Assembly: GCF_001429185.1 (NCBI RefSeq)
Contig: NZ_LMIW01000008.1
Coordinates: 856,056 to 920,055 of the forward strand
Origin: Terrabacter sp. Root85
Lineage (GTDB): Bacteria; Actinomycetota; Actinomycetes; Actinomycetales; Dermatophilaceae
Direction of reading: 5' to 3'
Length of the DNA: 64,000 bases
Part shown: positions 18,285-26,854 of the stretch, piece by piece
How positions within the stretch are numbered: position 1 is the stretch's first letter
Layout of the letters: the number at the start of each line of letters is the position of its first letter
Translations under genes and position numbers: made by a program
Notes under the pieces: generated by a model
The model's input: the letters and a program-made list of their open reading frames with translations, nothing else
What the model was told of the DNA's origin: nothing
The model's database searches: none

Positions 18285-18884
18285 ATGCGACGCGTCACCC
18301 CGGGCACCGGCCGAGCCCTTCCCGAAGACCTCACCGAGGCGATCACCCGTGCCGGCTACTACCCCTCGCTCGTCTGCGACGTCGTCGAGTCGGCGATCGC
18401 CGACGACGAGGTCGTCTCGCACCTCGTGCACCAGGAGACGACCTTCGACCACGAGACGGTGCGCCGTCACGTGACCGTGCTCGTCGTCACCCCGCAGCGG
18501 CTCGTCATCGCCCATGCCGACGACCACGCCGAGTCCGAGGACAAGCTCATGGCGACCGCCACGACCGAGACGGTGCCACTCGCCGCTGTCCGGGGCGTCA
18601 TGCTGACCCACGTCGTGGCGCAGCCCGACACCTTCGCGCCGGGCACGCACGGCCGTGACCTCACGCTGACGCTCGGGTGGGGAGCGGTGAGCCGGCTCGA
18701 CATGATCCCTGCCGCCTGCGGCGACCCCGACTGCACGGCCGACCACGGCTTCGAGGGCACCATCGCCTCCGACGACATCTCGCTGCGCATCAGCTCGGCC
18801 GCCGACGGTGAGGACGCCGTGGGTCGGGCCATGAGCTTCGCCCGGGTGCTCTCCGCGAGCATCGGTGGCGGCACGGCCCGCTGA
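18285..18884 (+). CDS. DUF5998 family protein
   Basis: 199 residues from ATG 18285. A conserved actinobacterial protein of unknown function (DUF5998): the N-terminal LTEAITRAGYYPSLVCDVVE helix, the VLVVTPQRLVIAHADDH strands and the GDPDCTADHGFEG segment are what I recognise. The fold looks like a PH-type or similar beta-rich domain, which would suit the LVIAHADD strand pattern, but that is a guess. No signal or membrane segment. It lies 59 bp after the GNAT fusion and 10 bp before the phosphodiesterase gene, so the latter pair is probably co-transcribed. Confidence 0.75.
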   Translation: MRRVTPGTGRALPEDLTEAITRAGYYPSLVCDVVESAIADDEVVSHLVHQETTFDHETVRRHVTVLVVTPQRLVIAHADDHAESEDKLMATATTETVPLAAVRGVMLTHVVAQPDTFAPGTHGRDLTLTLGWGAVSRLDMIPAACGDPDCTADHGFEGTIASDDISLRISSAADGEDAVGRAMSFARVLSASIGGGTAR

Positions 18885-18894
18885 CCAGCGCACC

Positions 18895-20055
18895 GTGGCC
18901 GACGACGTGACCGCCCACGCGCCGACGCCGACCGACTGGTCGGCGGGCACCCTGGCCTCCGTGCTCCCGTCGGTCGCCGACCGACTCGGGGTGCCCGCGT
19001 ATGCCGGCCGCGACGTCTTCGACCTACCCACCGTCCCGCGCACCGTCGTCGTGCTCGTCGACGGGCTCGGTCACGACCTGCTGCGACAGCGCAGCGGCCA
19101 CGCACCCTTCCTGCGCAGCCATCTGGGCACCGCCCACCGGGTGCCGTGCGGCTTCCCGACGACGACCGCGACCTCGATGGGGACCTTCGGCACCGGCCTT
19201 CCTCCTGGCTCGCACGGGCTCGTCGGCATGCAGGTGCTCGATCCGGCCACCGACCGGTTGCTCAACGAGCTGTCCTGGGAGGACGGTCCCGACCCGCGCG
19301 CCTGGCAGCCGAACGAGACCGTCTTCGAGGCTGCCGAGAACGCCGGCGTCTCGGTGACGATGGTGGGTCCGCACTACTTCGACGGGTCGGGCCTGACCAC
19401 CGCCGCGCTGCGCGGCGGGCGCTTCCGCGCCGGACGCACGCTCGACGACCGTGTGTCGGCCGCCGCGTCAGCCGTGCGGGCCACGCCACGAGCCCTCGTC
19501 TACCTCTACTGGGGCGACGTCGACAAGATCGGCCACGTCCACGGCTGCCAGTCGTGGCAGTGGGGCGACGAGGTCGAGTCGGTCGACGCCGCGCTGCGAC
19601 AGCTCGCTGCTCGCGTGCCGGACGACACCTCGATCGTCGTCACGGCCGACCACGGCATGGTCGACGTGCCCTTCCACGACCGGATCGACCTCGTGCACGA
19701 GCCCGGTCTCATGGCAGGCGTGCGCCATCTCGGCGGCGAGCCGCGCAACCTCCAGCTCTACGCGGAGCCCGCCGCCGCCGCCGACGTCGAGGAGGCGTGG
19801 GCAGCCCGTCTCGGTGACCGTGCCCGGATCCTCACCCGTGAGCGCGCCGTCGACGAGGGGTGGTTCGGCCCGGTGCGAGCGGGGGTCGAGGGCCGCATCG
19901 GCGACCTGCTCGTCGTCACCGAGGGGTCCTTCGCCGTCGTCCACTCGGGGCTCATGCGCCGCGAGGTGGTCGCGCTGCTCGGGCTGCACGGCTCGACGAG
20001 CGACGCGGAACTCGCCGTGCCGGTGGTCGTGGTGCCACCCCGCCGCGGCGCCTAG
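18895..20055 (+). CDS. Alkaline-phosphatase-superfamily phosphodiesterase / nucleotide pyrophosphatase
   Basis: 386 residues from GTG 18895 (an in-frame GTG at 18865 inside the previous gene is an alternative). Metal-binding motifs of the type I phosphodiesterase fold are in order: VVVLVDGLGHD (first Asp), the nucleophile threonine in FPTTTATSMGTFGTG, DVDKIGHVHG and TADHGMVDV. No signal peptide is visible, so it works in the cytoplasm. The family hydrolyses phosphodiester or pyrophosphate bonds; the substrate is not known. It follows the DUF5998 gene by 10 bp, and its own stop codon TAG forms part of the next gene's -10 element. Confidence 0.85.
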   Translation: MADDVTAHAPTPTDWSAGTLASVLPSVADRLGVPAYAGRDVFDLPTVPRTVVVLVDGLGHDLLRQRSGHAPFLRSHLGTAHRVPCGFPTTTATSMGTFGTGLPPGSHGLVGMQVLDPATDRLLNELSWEDGPDPRAWQPNETVFEAAENAGVSVTMVGPHYFDGSGLTTAALRGGRFRAGRTLDDRVSAAASAVRATPRALVYLYWGDVDKIGHVHGCQSWQWGDEVESVDAALRQLAARVPDDTSIVVTADHGMVDVPFHDRIDLVHEPGLMAGVRHLGGEPRNLQLYAEPAAAADVEEAWAARLGDRARILTRERAVDEGWFGPVRAGVEGRIGDLLVVTEGSFAVVHSGLMRREVVALLGLHGSTSDAELAVPVVVVPPRRGA

Positions 20056-20058
20056 GGT
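20053..20058 (+). promoter_or_regulatory. Candidate -10 element of tdk overlapping a stop codon
   Basis: TAGGGT, whose TAG is the stop codon of the upstream gene; GTG 20067 starts 8 nt later, so a transcript could begin at or next to the start codon. Confidence 0.5.
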
Positions 20059-20066
20059 GGTGCCTC

Positions 20067-20759
20067 GTGGCTGAGCTCGTCTTCTTCTCCGGGACCATGG
20101 ACTGTGGCAAGTCGACCCTCGCCCTCCAGATGGACCACAACCACGGCGCACGGGGTCGCGTCGGTCTCATCTTCACCAAGATGGACCGCGCCGGCACCAA
20201 CGTCCTCAGCTCGCGGCTCGGTCTCTCGACCGGGGCGCTCGAGGTCCGCGACGACCTCGACTTCTGGGAGGCGATCGTCGACCGGGCCACGGCGGGCACC
20301 CGCATCGACTACCTCATCTGCGACGAGGCCCAGTTCTACACCAGCGACCAGGTGGAGCAGCTGGCGCGGATCGTCGACGAGATGGACGTCGACGTCTTCG
20401 CCTTCGGCATCACCGCCGACTTCCGCACCGAGCTCTTCCCGGGCAGCAAGCGGCTCATCGAGCTCGCCGACAAGGTGCAGGTGCTCCAGGTCGAGGCGCT
20501 GTGCTGGTGCGGCCGTCGGGCGACGACGAATGCCCGAGTCATGGACGGCGTCATGGTCGTCGAGGGGGAGCAGGTCGTCGTCGGCGACACGAAGCCGGGC
20601 ACGACCGGTCTCGTCGAGTACGAGGTGCTCTGCCGGCGGCACTACATGCGACGGATGACCTCGCACGCCGCGCGGGCCGCCGCGATCTCGCCCGAGGTGC
20701 TGCCCTTCGACCTCGACGTGTGCCCGCTGCCACCGCTGCCGATCACCCAGGCCGACTAG
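20067..20759 (+). CDS. tdk: Thymidine kinase, type II
   Basis: 230 residues from GTG 20067. Walker A is SGTMDCGKST (about residues 8-17), the Walker B aspartate is in CDEAQFY, and the lasso/zinc region carries CWCGRR and a later CRRHYMRR, giving the structural zinc site of type II thymidine kinases. It phosphorylates thymidine to dTMP with ATP in the salvage route, and complements dut encoded 6 kb away in supplying dTTP. The tail beyond the zinc domain (about 30 residues) is longer than in the shortest bacterial enzymes. It is convergent with sepH. Confidence 0.92.
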   Translation: MAELVFFSGTMDCGKSTLALQMDHNHGARGRVGLIFTKMDRAGTNVLSSRLGLSTGALEVRDDLDFWEAIVDRATAGTRIDYLICDEAQFYTSDQVEQLARIVDEMDVDVFAFGITADFRTELFPGSKRLIELADKVQVLQVEALCWCGRRATTNARVMDGVMVVEGEQVVVGDTKPGTTGLVEYEVLCRRHYMRRMTSHAARAAAISPEVLPFDLDVCPLPPLPITQAD

Positions 20760-20875
20760 CGGAGTCCCTCGCCCACCGATGGCGTATGCCGTCCTGCGGG
20801 CTCCCGAGGGCCGCTCACCCGGGTGCAGCGGCCCCGAGCTCATCGGGCGCGACTGGCGTGTGAGGCGCGGCGCCG

Positions 20876-22348
20876 TCAGTCGTTCTTGCGGCCGAACATG
20901 ATGTCGTCCCAGCTCGGCACGCTGGGCCGTCCCGACTTGCGCGCCGGAGGAGCGGGTCGGGGGACGGGCTTGGCCGCCGGGGCCGCGGCCCTCTGCTCGA
21001 CGACGTCGTAGCCGTCGTCCTCGGGCTCGTCGGGCTCGTCGGGCTCGGCGGACTCGTCGCCGTCGTCGGCGTCAAGGGACGGCTCGGACTGCGCGGTGGG
21101 GACACGTGACAGCCGTCGGGCGTCCTCGCGGCGGCGCATGGCCGGACGCAGCGGCTGCTCGACGGGGACGGGCTCGGACGGCGTCTCGTCCACGACGGCA
21201 TCCGCGGCGTCCGCCTCGACGTCGGCGAGGCCTATCTCGTGGGTGCCGTGCTGCTCGGCATCCGACTCGGGCTCGGAGGCGGGCGGGCGCTCGGGCTCGT
21301 GGGCGCCGACGGGCCCGGGCTCGCCCGGCGCCGGGTCCGCGTCCTGGTCGGTCGTCGGCTCGGGCGCCTGCCGCACCGGCTGGGTCGGCTCGGTACGGCG
21401 TGCCTTGCGGCGGGCGGCGTCGACCCCGACGCGCTGCTCGACGGATCCGGTCTTGACGACCTCGGGGTCGTCCTCCGGGTGCGTGTGCGCCGGGGGAGGC
21501 AGCTCGTCGCGGGGGTCGCCGGCGAGCTCTTCCAGCGGCAGGGCCTCCTCGGGCGCCTCGTCGAGACCGGGGACCTCGGTGGACTTGGGACGGCGACGAC
21601 GGCCGCGCTGGGCGCTGCGCTCGCGCATGGCCGCCATGAGGTCGACGGTCTCGCCCACGCGGCGGCGCATCGTGGAGGCGCCGACCCCACCCTCGGCCTC
21701 GACGTCGTAGACGCGGCTCGGACGGTTCGAGGCGCTGAGGTGCGGGGCCGGGATCGGGCCGGGAACCTGCTGGTCCTCGTCCTCGCTCAGCCAGCGGGCC
21801 TCGTCGTCGACGGCCGAGACGGTGCGGGCGAGTGGGTCGTACTGCCAGGCGGCCTCGCGCTCGCGACCACCGGCGGTGAAGAGCAGCAGGACGGTCCAGG
21901 CGCCCTTGTCGGTGCGACGGGAGTCCCAGCGTGCCGTGACGGAGTCGATCTCGCGGGTGCGCAGACGCTCGGTGACGCGCGCGTCGAGGGTGGGTGCTGC
22001 ACCGTGGGAGCCGCCGCGCGGGCGCAGCCGGACCTGGCGGGCGAGGCCGGCCACGTGCTCGCGCTCGGCGAGGATCGGCCCCTCGTAGCGGTGCACCTTC
22101 TCGACGGGCCAGCCGGCGCGCTCGGCGACCTCCTCGGCGGTCAGGCCGGCCCGGATCATCGCCTGGACGTCCTTGGGCCGCAGGCCTCCCGAGATCTCGA
22201 TCTGGAGCTGGCCGAGCCGCGGTCGGTCGCGCCGCACCGCGGCACGGAGCGAGTCGTCGAGGGGGACGGAGAAGCGGTGGCCCTCGTCGTCGGCCAGCAG
22301 CAGGTGCAATCCGTCCTCGTGGACGCCGACGAGCCTGAGGTGCTGCAT
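20876..22348 (-). CDS. sepH: Cell-division protein SepH
   Basis: 490 residues from ATG 22348, preceded by GGAGACCCACCC; the frame is open further upstream but runs into the divergent gene. The N-terminus (LRLVGVHEDGLHLLLADDEGHRF) and the HTH-like AMIRAGLTAEEVAERAGWPVEKVHRYEGPIL make up DUF3071, and the very C-terminus has RPSVPSWDDIMFG, the conserved end of SepH. Between them are about 250 residues of acidic, Pro-rich disordered sequence. SepH of Streptomyces and mycobacteria binds FtsZ and promotes its assembly at the septum. The DUF3071 plus C-terminal motif makes the call secure. Confidence 0.93.
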   Translation of the reverse strand: MQHLRLVGVHEDGLHLLLADDEGHRFSVPLDDSLRAAVRRDRPRLGQLQIEISGGLRPKDVQAMIRAGLTAEEVAERAGWPVEKVHRYEGPILAEREHVAGLARQVRLRPRGGSHGAAPTLDARVTERLRTREIDSVTARWDSRRTDKGAWTVLLLFTAGGREREAAWQYDPLARTVSAVDDEARWLSEDEDQQVPGPIPAPHLSASNRPSRVYDVEAEGGVGASTMRRRVGETVDLMAAMRERSAQRGRRRRPKSTEVPGLDEAPEEALPLEELAGDPRDELPPPAHTHPEDDPEVVKTGSVEQRVGVDAARRKARRTEPTQPVRQAPEPTTDQDADPAPGEPGPVGAHEPERPPASEPESDAEQHGTHEIGLADVEADAADAVVDETPSEPVPVEQPLRPAMRRREDARRLSRVPTAQSEPSLDADDGDESAEPDEPDEPEDDGYDVVEQRAAAPAAKPVPRPAPPARKSGRPSVPSWDDIMFGRKND

Positions 22349-22509
22349 GGGTGGGTCTCCCGGTACCGAGTCTGCGTGGTCCTGCCGTGAAGGTGCCCGG
22401 TGGCTCGCGTCGCGCGACGTGATGTCGCGTCCCGAGGGGCCGGCCGTGCGCCGTGCTGTCGAGCATGCCACCGGGCCGGGTGCCCACCAAAGCGACCACG
22501 CCGCACGGG

Positions 22510-22515
22510 TACCGT
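22510..22515 (+). promoter_or_regulatory. Candidate -10 element of the TRIC channel gene
   Basis: TACCGT, 10 nt before ATG 22526; leaderless or nearly so. Confidence 0.4.
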
Positions 22516-22525
22516 TTGCTCTGGC

Positions 22526-23161
22526 ATGCCTACCTCTTTCGCGTCCGCGCAGCTCGCCCTCGACCTCGTCGGCGTGTTCGTCTTCGCGCTCTCCGGCGGC
22601 CTCGTGGCCGTCAAGAAGCGTTTCGACCTCTTCGGGGTGCTCGTGCTGGCCTGTGCCGCGGCCCTCGGCGGCGGCATCCTGCGCGACCTGCTCATCGGCG
22701 ACATCCCGCCGGTCGGCATCAGCGACTGGCGGCTGCTGACCGCCGCGGCGCTCGGCGGTCTCGTCACGTTCCTCTTCCACCCGGGCGTCGAGCGCATCAC
22801 CCGGTTCGTCCGGGTCCTCGACGCCGCCGGCCTCGGGGCCTTCGCGGTCGCGGGCAGTCTCAAGGCCGTGACGACGCTCGGGGTGTCGCCGATCGCGGCC
22901 GTCCTCGTCGGCGTCATCACGGCGGTCGGGGGCGGGGTCGTGCGCGACCTGCTGGCGGGCCAGGTGCCCGAGGTCCTGCGCCGCGAGCTGTATGCCGTCC
23001 CGGCCATGCTCGGGTCCATCCTCGTCGTTGTCGCCGCCCAGCTCGGCTCGCTCCAGGACTGGGTGCTCTGGACCGCCGCGGGTCTGGTCTTCGCCCTCCG
23101 GATCCTCGCCGTCCGCCTCGACCTCAACGCCCCGACCCCGTTGCGCTCCAACCCGACCTGA
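22526..23161 (+). CDS. TRIC-family cation channel protein (formerly UPF0126)
   Basis: 211 residues from ATG 22526. Two repeats of three membrane helices are visible, each with the family motif: ALGGGILRDLLIGDIPP (about 46-62) and AVGGGVVRDLLAGQVPEVL (about 133-151). The GGGxxRD signature identifies prokaryotic TRIC channels, homotrimeric monovalent-cation channels. It stands alone between divergent sepH and the ferrochelatase, 59 bp before the latter. The physiological role in bacteria is not settled. Confidence 0.9.
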   Translation: MPTSFASAQLALDLVGVFVFALSGGLVAVKKRFDLFGVLVLACAAALGGGILRDLLIGDIPPVGISDWRLLTAAALGGLVTFLFHPGVERITRFVRVLDAAGLGAFAVAGSLKAVTTLGVSPIAAVLVGVITAVGGGVVRDLLAGQVPEVLRRELYAVPAMLGSILVVVAAQLGSLQDWVLWTAAGLVFALRILAVRLDLNAPTPLRSNPT

Positions 23162-23220
23162 CGACGGCGCACCACAGCCGACCCGTCCCACGCACCCTTT
23201 CACCCACCGATGGCGGAGAC

Positions 23221-24348
23221 ATGACACCTGACGCAGCACCGACGCCCGACGAGCCCCAGCCCTCGCCGCTCGAACCGTACGACGCCGTGATCCTCCTCGG
23301 CTTCGGTGGTCCCGAGGCGCCCGACGAGGTCATGCCCTTCCTGCGGCGGGTCACGGCCGGACGGGGCATCCCCGACGAGCGTCTCGAGGCCGTCGGTGAG
23401 CACTACCATCACTTCGGGGGCCGCAGCCCCATCAACGACCAGAACCGGGCGCTCATCGCGGCCCTGCGCGCCGAGCTCGACGCGCGCGACATCAGCACGC
23501 CGATCGTCTGGGGCAACCGCAACAGCGAGCCCTTCATCGACGACGCCCTGCGCGAGAGCCACGCGGCCGGCCACCGCCGTGTCGTCGCCCTGACGACGAG
23601 TGCCTACTCGTGCTACTCCTCCTGTCGCCAGTACCGCGAGAACCTCGCGGACGCCGCGGCCACGGTGGCCGAGGACGGTGTCGAGCTGCAGATCGACAAG
23701 GTGTCGCAGTACGCCCGGCGTCCCGGGTTCGCGGCCGCCAACGCAGGCGAGCTCGTCCGGTCGCTGCGGACGCTCGACGGCGCGCCGGACGCGGAGATCG
23801 CGCTGCTCTTCGTCACGCACTCGATCCCCGATGCCATGGACGACACGTCCGGACCGGGCGACGGCGAGGGCAACCTCTACCAGCGCCAGCACCTGGCGCT
23901 CGCGTCGCAGCTGACCGAGGAGGTCAACCGGGTCCTCGGCCGCGACCTGACGGGCGAGCTCGTCTTCTGCTCGCGCTCGGGTCCGCCGACCCAGCCGTGG
24001 CTCGAGCCCGACGTCAACGACCGGATGCGCGAGCTCGCGGCCGCCGGCGTCCGCACGGTCGTCACGGCCCCGATCGGCTTCGTCAGCGACCACATGGAGG
24101 TCGTCTACGACCTCGACACCGAGGCGCAGGAGACGGCGGACGAGCTCGGCCTCACCCACGTGCGCGTCCCGACGGTCGGCACCGACTCCGTCTTCGTGCG
24201 CGATCTCGTCGACGCCCTGCTCGAACGCGCGGCGGAGGCCCGCGGCGAGGACGTCCCGCAGTTCGAGGGTCGGATGCCGTCGGTGTGCGCGCCCGGGTGC
24301 TGCCCCAACCTGCGCCAGGCCCGTCCGGCCCTGTGCGGCAGCGACTGA
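23221..24348 (+). CDS. cpfC: Coproporphyrin III ferrochelatase (actinobacterial, Fe-S type)
   Basis: 375 residues from ATG 23221 with GGCGGAGAC just before it. The N-terminal LLGFGGPEAPDEVMPFLRRVTAGRGIP, the SAYSCYSSCRQYREN segment and FVTHSIPDAM (catalytic histidine) are diagnostic. The C-terminus has CAPGCCPN and a final ALCGSD; with the earlier cysteine this matches the 2Fe-2S ligands of actinobacterial ferrochelatases. In Gram-positive actinomycetes the enzyme inserts Fe2+ into coproporphyrin III rather than protoporphyrin, hence cpfC (long annotated hemH). The IMPase gene begins 11 bp after it, so the two are likely co-transcribed. Confidence 0.93.
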   Translation: MTPDAAPTPDEPQPSPLEPYDAVILLGFGGPEAPDEVMPFLRRVTAGRGIPDERLEAVGEHYHHFGGRSPINDQNRALIAALRAELDARDISTPIVWGNRNSEPFIDDALRESHAAGHRRVVALTTSAYSCYSSCRQYRENLADAAATVAEDGVELQIDKVSQYARRPGFAAANAGELVRSLRTLDGAPDAEIALLFVTHSIPDAMDDTSGPGDGEGNLYQRQHLALASQLTEEVNRVLGRDLTGELVFCSRSGPPTQPWLEPDVNDRMRELAAAGVRTVVTAPIGFVSDHMEVVYDLDTEAQETADELGLTHVRVPTVGTDSVFVRDLVDALLERAAEARGEDVPQFEGRMPSVCAPGCCPNLRQARPALCGSD

Positions 24349-24358
24349 GGGCGCCGCG

Positions 24359-25246
24359 ATGACCACCGCACGCCCCGTTCCCGCGCTGCCCGACGGAGTC
24401 ACGGTCGAGGAGCTCGAGCGGCTCTGCGTCGAGGTCGCCGTCGAGGCCTCGCGCTTCATCCGAGACGAGCGCCCGCCCCGGATGGGTGTCGCCGCGACGA
24501 AGTCGACCGAGACCGACGTCGTGACCGTCATGGACCGACGCTCCGAGGAGCTGCTCCACCGGCTCATCCAGGCCGCCCGCCCCGACGACGGCATCCTCGG
24601 CGAGGAGGGTGCCGACGTCACCGGGACGTCCGGTCTGACGTGGGTCCTCGATCCCATCGACGGCACCGTCAACTACCTCTACGAGATCCCTGCGTATGCC
24701 GTGTCCGTGGCCGTCGTCGTCGGGGACGCCCACTCCCAGGGTGGGTGGACCCCTGTCGCGGGCGCCGTCGCCGACCCCTGCCGCAGCCTCGTGCACCACG
24801 CCGGCCGGGGCACCGGCGCCTGGACGAGCCCCGAGGACCCGACCGAGTCCGTGGCTCCGGAGCGTCTGTCCGTCTCGGCCGAGGACCGCCTCGCCCGCAC
24901 CCTGCTCGCGACCGGCTTCGGCTACGCCCCCGAGGTGCGCGCCCGGCAGGCCGAGGTGCTCCGGCGGGTCCTGCCCCTCGTCCGCGACATCCGACGCATC
25001 GGCAGCGCTGCTCTCGACCTCGTGCGGGTGGCCGAGGGGTCCGTGGACGTCTACGCCGAGACCGGGCTCAACGCCTGGGACCTCGCGGCGGGCTGGCTCG
25101 TCGTCGAGGAGGCCGGGGGCGTCGTCGTCGGCGCGGGAGAGGAGCCCGGGTCGGCGCCCGGCACCGCCCTCACCGTCGCCGCGGGGCCCGCCCTCGTCGA
25201 GCAGGTCCGCGCCCTCTTCGTCGCGCCGGTGGACGCAGCAGGCTGA
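24359..25246 (+). CDS. Inositol monophosphatase family protein
   Basis: 295 residues from ATG 24359. The metal-binding motifs of the IMPase fold are in order: GEEGADV (about 81), WVLDPIDGTVNY (about 98-109) and the C-terminal GLNAWDLAAGWLVVEEAGG (about 236-254). It should remove phosphate from a sugar or inositol phosphate, or from 3'-phosphoadenosine phosphate or histidinol phosphate; the sequence alone does not decide. It is separated from the ferrochelatase by 11 bp. A strong terminator at 25278 ends the unit. Confidence 0.9.
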   Translation: MTTARPVPALPDGVTVEELERLCVEVAVEASRFIRDERPPRMGVAATKSTETDVVTVMDRRSEELLHRLIQAARPDDGILGEEGADVTGTSGLTWVLDPIDGTVNYLYEIPAYAVSVAVVVGDAHSQGGWTPVAGAVADPCRSLVHHAGRGTGAWTSPEDPTESVAPERLSVSAEDRLARTLLATGFGYAPEVRARQAEVLRRVLPLVRDIRRIGSAALDLVRVAEGSVDVYAETGLNAWDLAAGWLVVEEAGGVVVGAGEEPGSAPGTALTVAAGPALVEQVRALFVAPVDAAG

Positions 25247-25277
25247 CCGTCACGCGCGGGCGCCCAGGACACACGAC

Positions 25278-25310
25278 GACGCCCCACCCGGCCGTGCCGG
25301 GTGGGGCGTC
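25278..25310. terminator. Perfect 15-bp hairpin terminator
   Basis: GACGCCCCACCCGGC (25278-25292), CGT loop, GCCGGGTGGGGCGTC (25296-25310). It sits 32 bp after the IMPase stop and faces the end of the opposing 61-residue gene, so it may work both ways. One copy of the GGCATACG 8-mer follows 21 bp later. Confidence 0.9.
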
Positions 25311-25374
25311 TGTCGTCCTGGAGGAGCGGACGGCATACGCCCGCTGGTGTCGAGGTGTGTCGCTGGGACGCCGC

Positions 25375-25560
25375 TCAGGCCGCCTGGAACGGCTCGAGCT
25401 CGGGGACGCGGATGCCGTTCTCCGTGGCGAGACGGGCGAACGACTCCAGCTCGCCGGTGTGCACCTGCACGCGGTAGTCGTCACCCGCCTGTCGCGCCTC
25501 GGCGAGGTCGCCCAGCGCGTCGTTGACACGTTGCCTGATCTGGTCGACGAACTCGGTCAT
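25375..25560 (-). CDS. Conserved small helical protein, function unknown
   Basis: 61 residues from ATG 25560, which has GGAGG 7 nt upstream; a GTG three codons earlier would sit on that ribosome-binding site. The sequence MTEFVDQIRQRVNDALGDL through GELESFARLATENGIRVPE predicts two or three amphipathic helices and no membrane segment, cysteine or signal. I do not recognise a named family. It is monocistronic and convergent with the IMPase gene. Confidence 0.75.
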   Translation of the reverse strand: MTEFVDQIRQRVNDALGDLAEARQAGDDYRVQVHTGELESFARLATENGIRVPELEPFQAA

Positions 25561-25908
25561 GGGTGCCACCTCCGGGCCTGGGTTGTCGATCGGTCGAGTC
25601 CGGAGACCCTACCGCGCCGTAGGACCACCAATGTGCACCCGCGATGGTCGGCGAATGGCAAAGCCCAGGTGAACTGTTCGTCCGAAAAGGGTAGGCGTGA
25701 GTGGTGCGGGAGGGCCCGCGTCTCAGGCCTTGGCTCGGACAACGTGACAACGCGGTGGCGATCGGGCACCATACGCGCACGCGGACATGTTTCGTCGCTG
25801 TTAACAACGTCGTTGATCGCACGGGTTCTCCGGGAACAAGCACGGGCCCACGAGCGTTCTCCGCGTCACAGACCGCAAGGCGCAGACGAGTAGAAGTGAG
25901 ACAACGAG
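25561..25908. other. Intergenic region between divergent small genes
   Basis: 348 bp upstream of the DUF4193 gene. No coding frame is convincing. The region is locally A+T-richer around 25795-25820, where CAACG-T-CGTTG (25805-25815) forms a short palindrome. It presumably holds the DUF4193 promoter, but no confident -10 or -35 can be assigned. Confidence 0.45.
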
Positions 25909-26208
25909 ATGGCAACCGATTACGACGCGCCACGCAAGACTGACGACGATCTGAGCGAAGACTCCATCGAGGAGCTGAAGTCCCGTCGGGTCGACAAGAC
26001 GTCGTCCAGCGTGGACGTCGACGAGACCGAGCAGGCCGAGGGCTTCGAGCTCCCGGGCGCCGACCTCTCCGGTGAGGAGCTGTCGGTGCGCGTCCTGCCC
26101 AAGCAGGCCGACGAGTTCACCTGTGGGCGTTGTTTCCTCGTCCACCACCGCAGCCAGCTCGCCAAGGAGAGCAACGGCATGATGATCTGCACGGAGTGCG
26201 CCGCCTGA
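25909..26208 (+). CDS. DUF4193 family protein with C-terminal zinc knuckle
   Basis: 99 residues. The acidic N-terminus ([23 protein letters not shown]) and the C-terminal [16 protein letters not shown] with ICTECAA are diagnostic of DUF4193, an actinobacterial family; the two C-x2-C pairs should bind one zinc. The function is unknown. It begins the dut - DUF3710 - OB - DUF3159 gene string that is conserved in many actinomycetes (recalled gene order). The gene ends 53 bp before dut. Confidence 0.9.
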   Translation: MATDYDAPRKTDDDLSEDSIEELKSRRVDKTSSSVDVDETEQAEGFELPGADLSGEELSVRVLPKQADEFTCGRCFLVHHRSQLAKESNGMMICTECAA

Positions 26209-26247
26209 GCGCATTCCAGACCGGGCAGCAGCACGGCCAGGAGCAAG

Positions 26248-26253
26248 TAGGGT
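26248..26253 (+). promoter_or_regulatory. Candidate -10 element of dut
   Basis: TAGGGT, 8 nt before GTG 26262; same sequence and spacing as the tdk promoter at 20053. Confidence 0.45.
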
Positions 26254-26261
26254 CGGTCCTC

Positions 26262-26759
26262 GTGACCGACCCTTGTGCTGTCCCGGTCCGGAGGCTCGAC
26301 CCCGACCTGGCGCTGCCCCGCTATGCGCACCCCGGTGACGCCGGTGCCGACCTCTGCTCGCGCGTCGACGTGACCATCGAGCCGGGGGAGCGCGTCCTCG
26401 TCCCGACCGGCGTCGCCCTCGCCCTGCCGGCCGGCCACGCGGGCTTCGTGCACCCGCGCTCCGGCCTCGCCGCGCGCCACGGCATCTCCATCGTCAACGC
26501 CCCCGGAACGGTCGACGAGGGGTACCGGGGCGAGATCCTCGTCAACCTCGTCAACCTCGACCCGCGCGAGACGTTCACGGTGCGGCGCGGTGACCGCATC
26601 GCCCAGCTGGTCGTCCAGCGGGTCGAGCGCGTGCACTTCGTCGAGGTGGATTCGCTCGACGAGACCAGTCGGGGGGACACTGGACACGGATCCACCGGTG
26701 GGTTCGCCACCGGCGGCGCCGCCTCGCCGACACCGGGGGAGACGCCCACCCGGGCGTGA
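26262..26759 (+). CDS. dut: dUTP diphosphatase (dUTPase)
   Basis: 165 residues from GTG 26262. The trimeric dUTPase motifs are in order: HPGDAGADL (motif 1), [11 protein letters not shown] (motif 2), [14 protein letters not shown] (motif 3, with the base-binding Tyr), [10 protein letters not shown] (motif 4), and a Gly-rich [10 protein letters not shown] tail (motif 5). It hydrolyses dUTP to dUMP and pyrophosphate, keeping uracil out of DNA and feeding dTMP synthesis. It lies between DUF4193 and DUF3710, the usual actinobacterial context. Its promoter resembles that of tdk. Confidence 0.95.
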   Translation: MTDPCAVPVRRLDPDLALPRYAHPGDAGADLCSRVDVTIEPGERVLVPTGVALALPAGHAGFVHPRSGLAARHGISIVNAPGTVDEGYRGEILVNLVNLDPRETFTVRRGDRIAQLVVQRVERVHFVEVDSLDETSRGDTGHGSTGGFATGGAASPTPGETPTRA

Positions 26760-26854
26760 TCATCGGATACGGTTCGCCGGGCGCTGCGTCAGCGCCGACG
26801 ACCGCGGGCGGGCATCGTGCCCACCGTGCAGCAGGACTCAAAGGACGGAATGAC

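Noticed and set aside
20876-23239. 787-residue version of SepH
   Set aside because: The extra N-terminus would lie over the divergent TRIC gene; the conserved SepH start and a ribosome-binding site fix the start at 22348.
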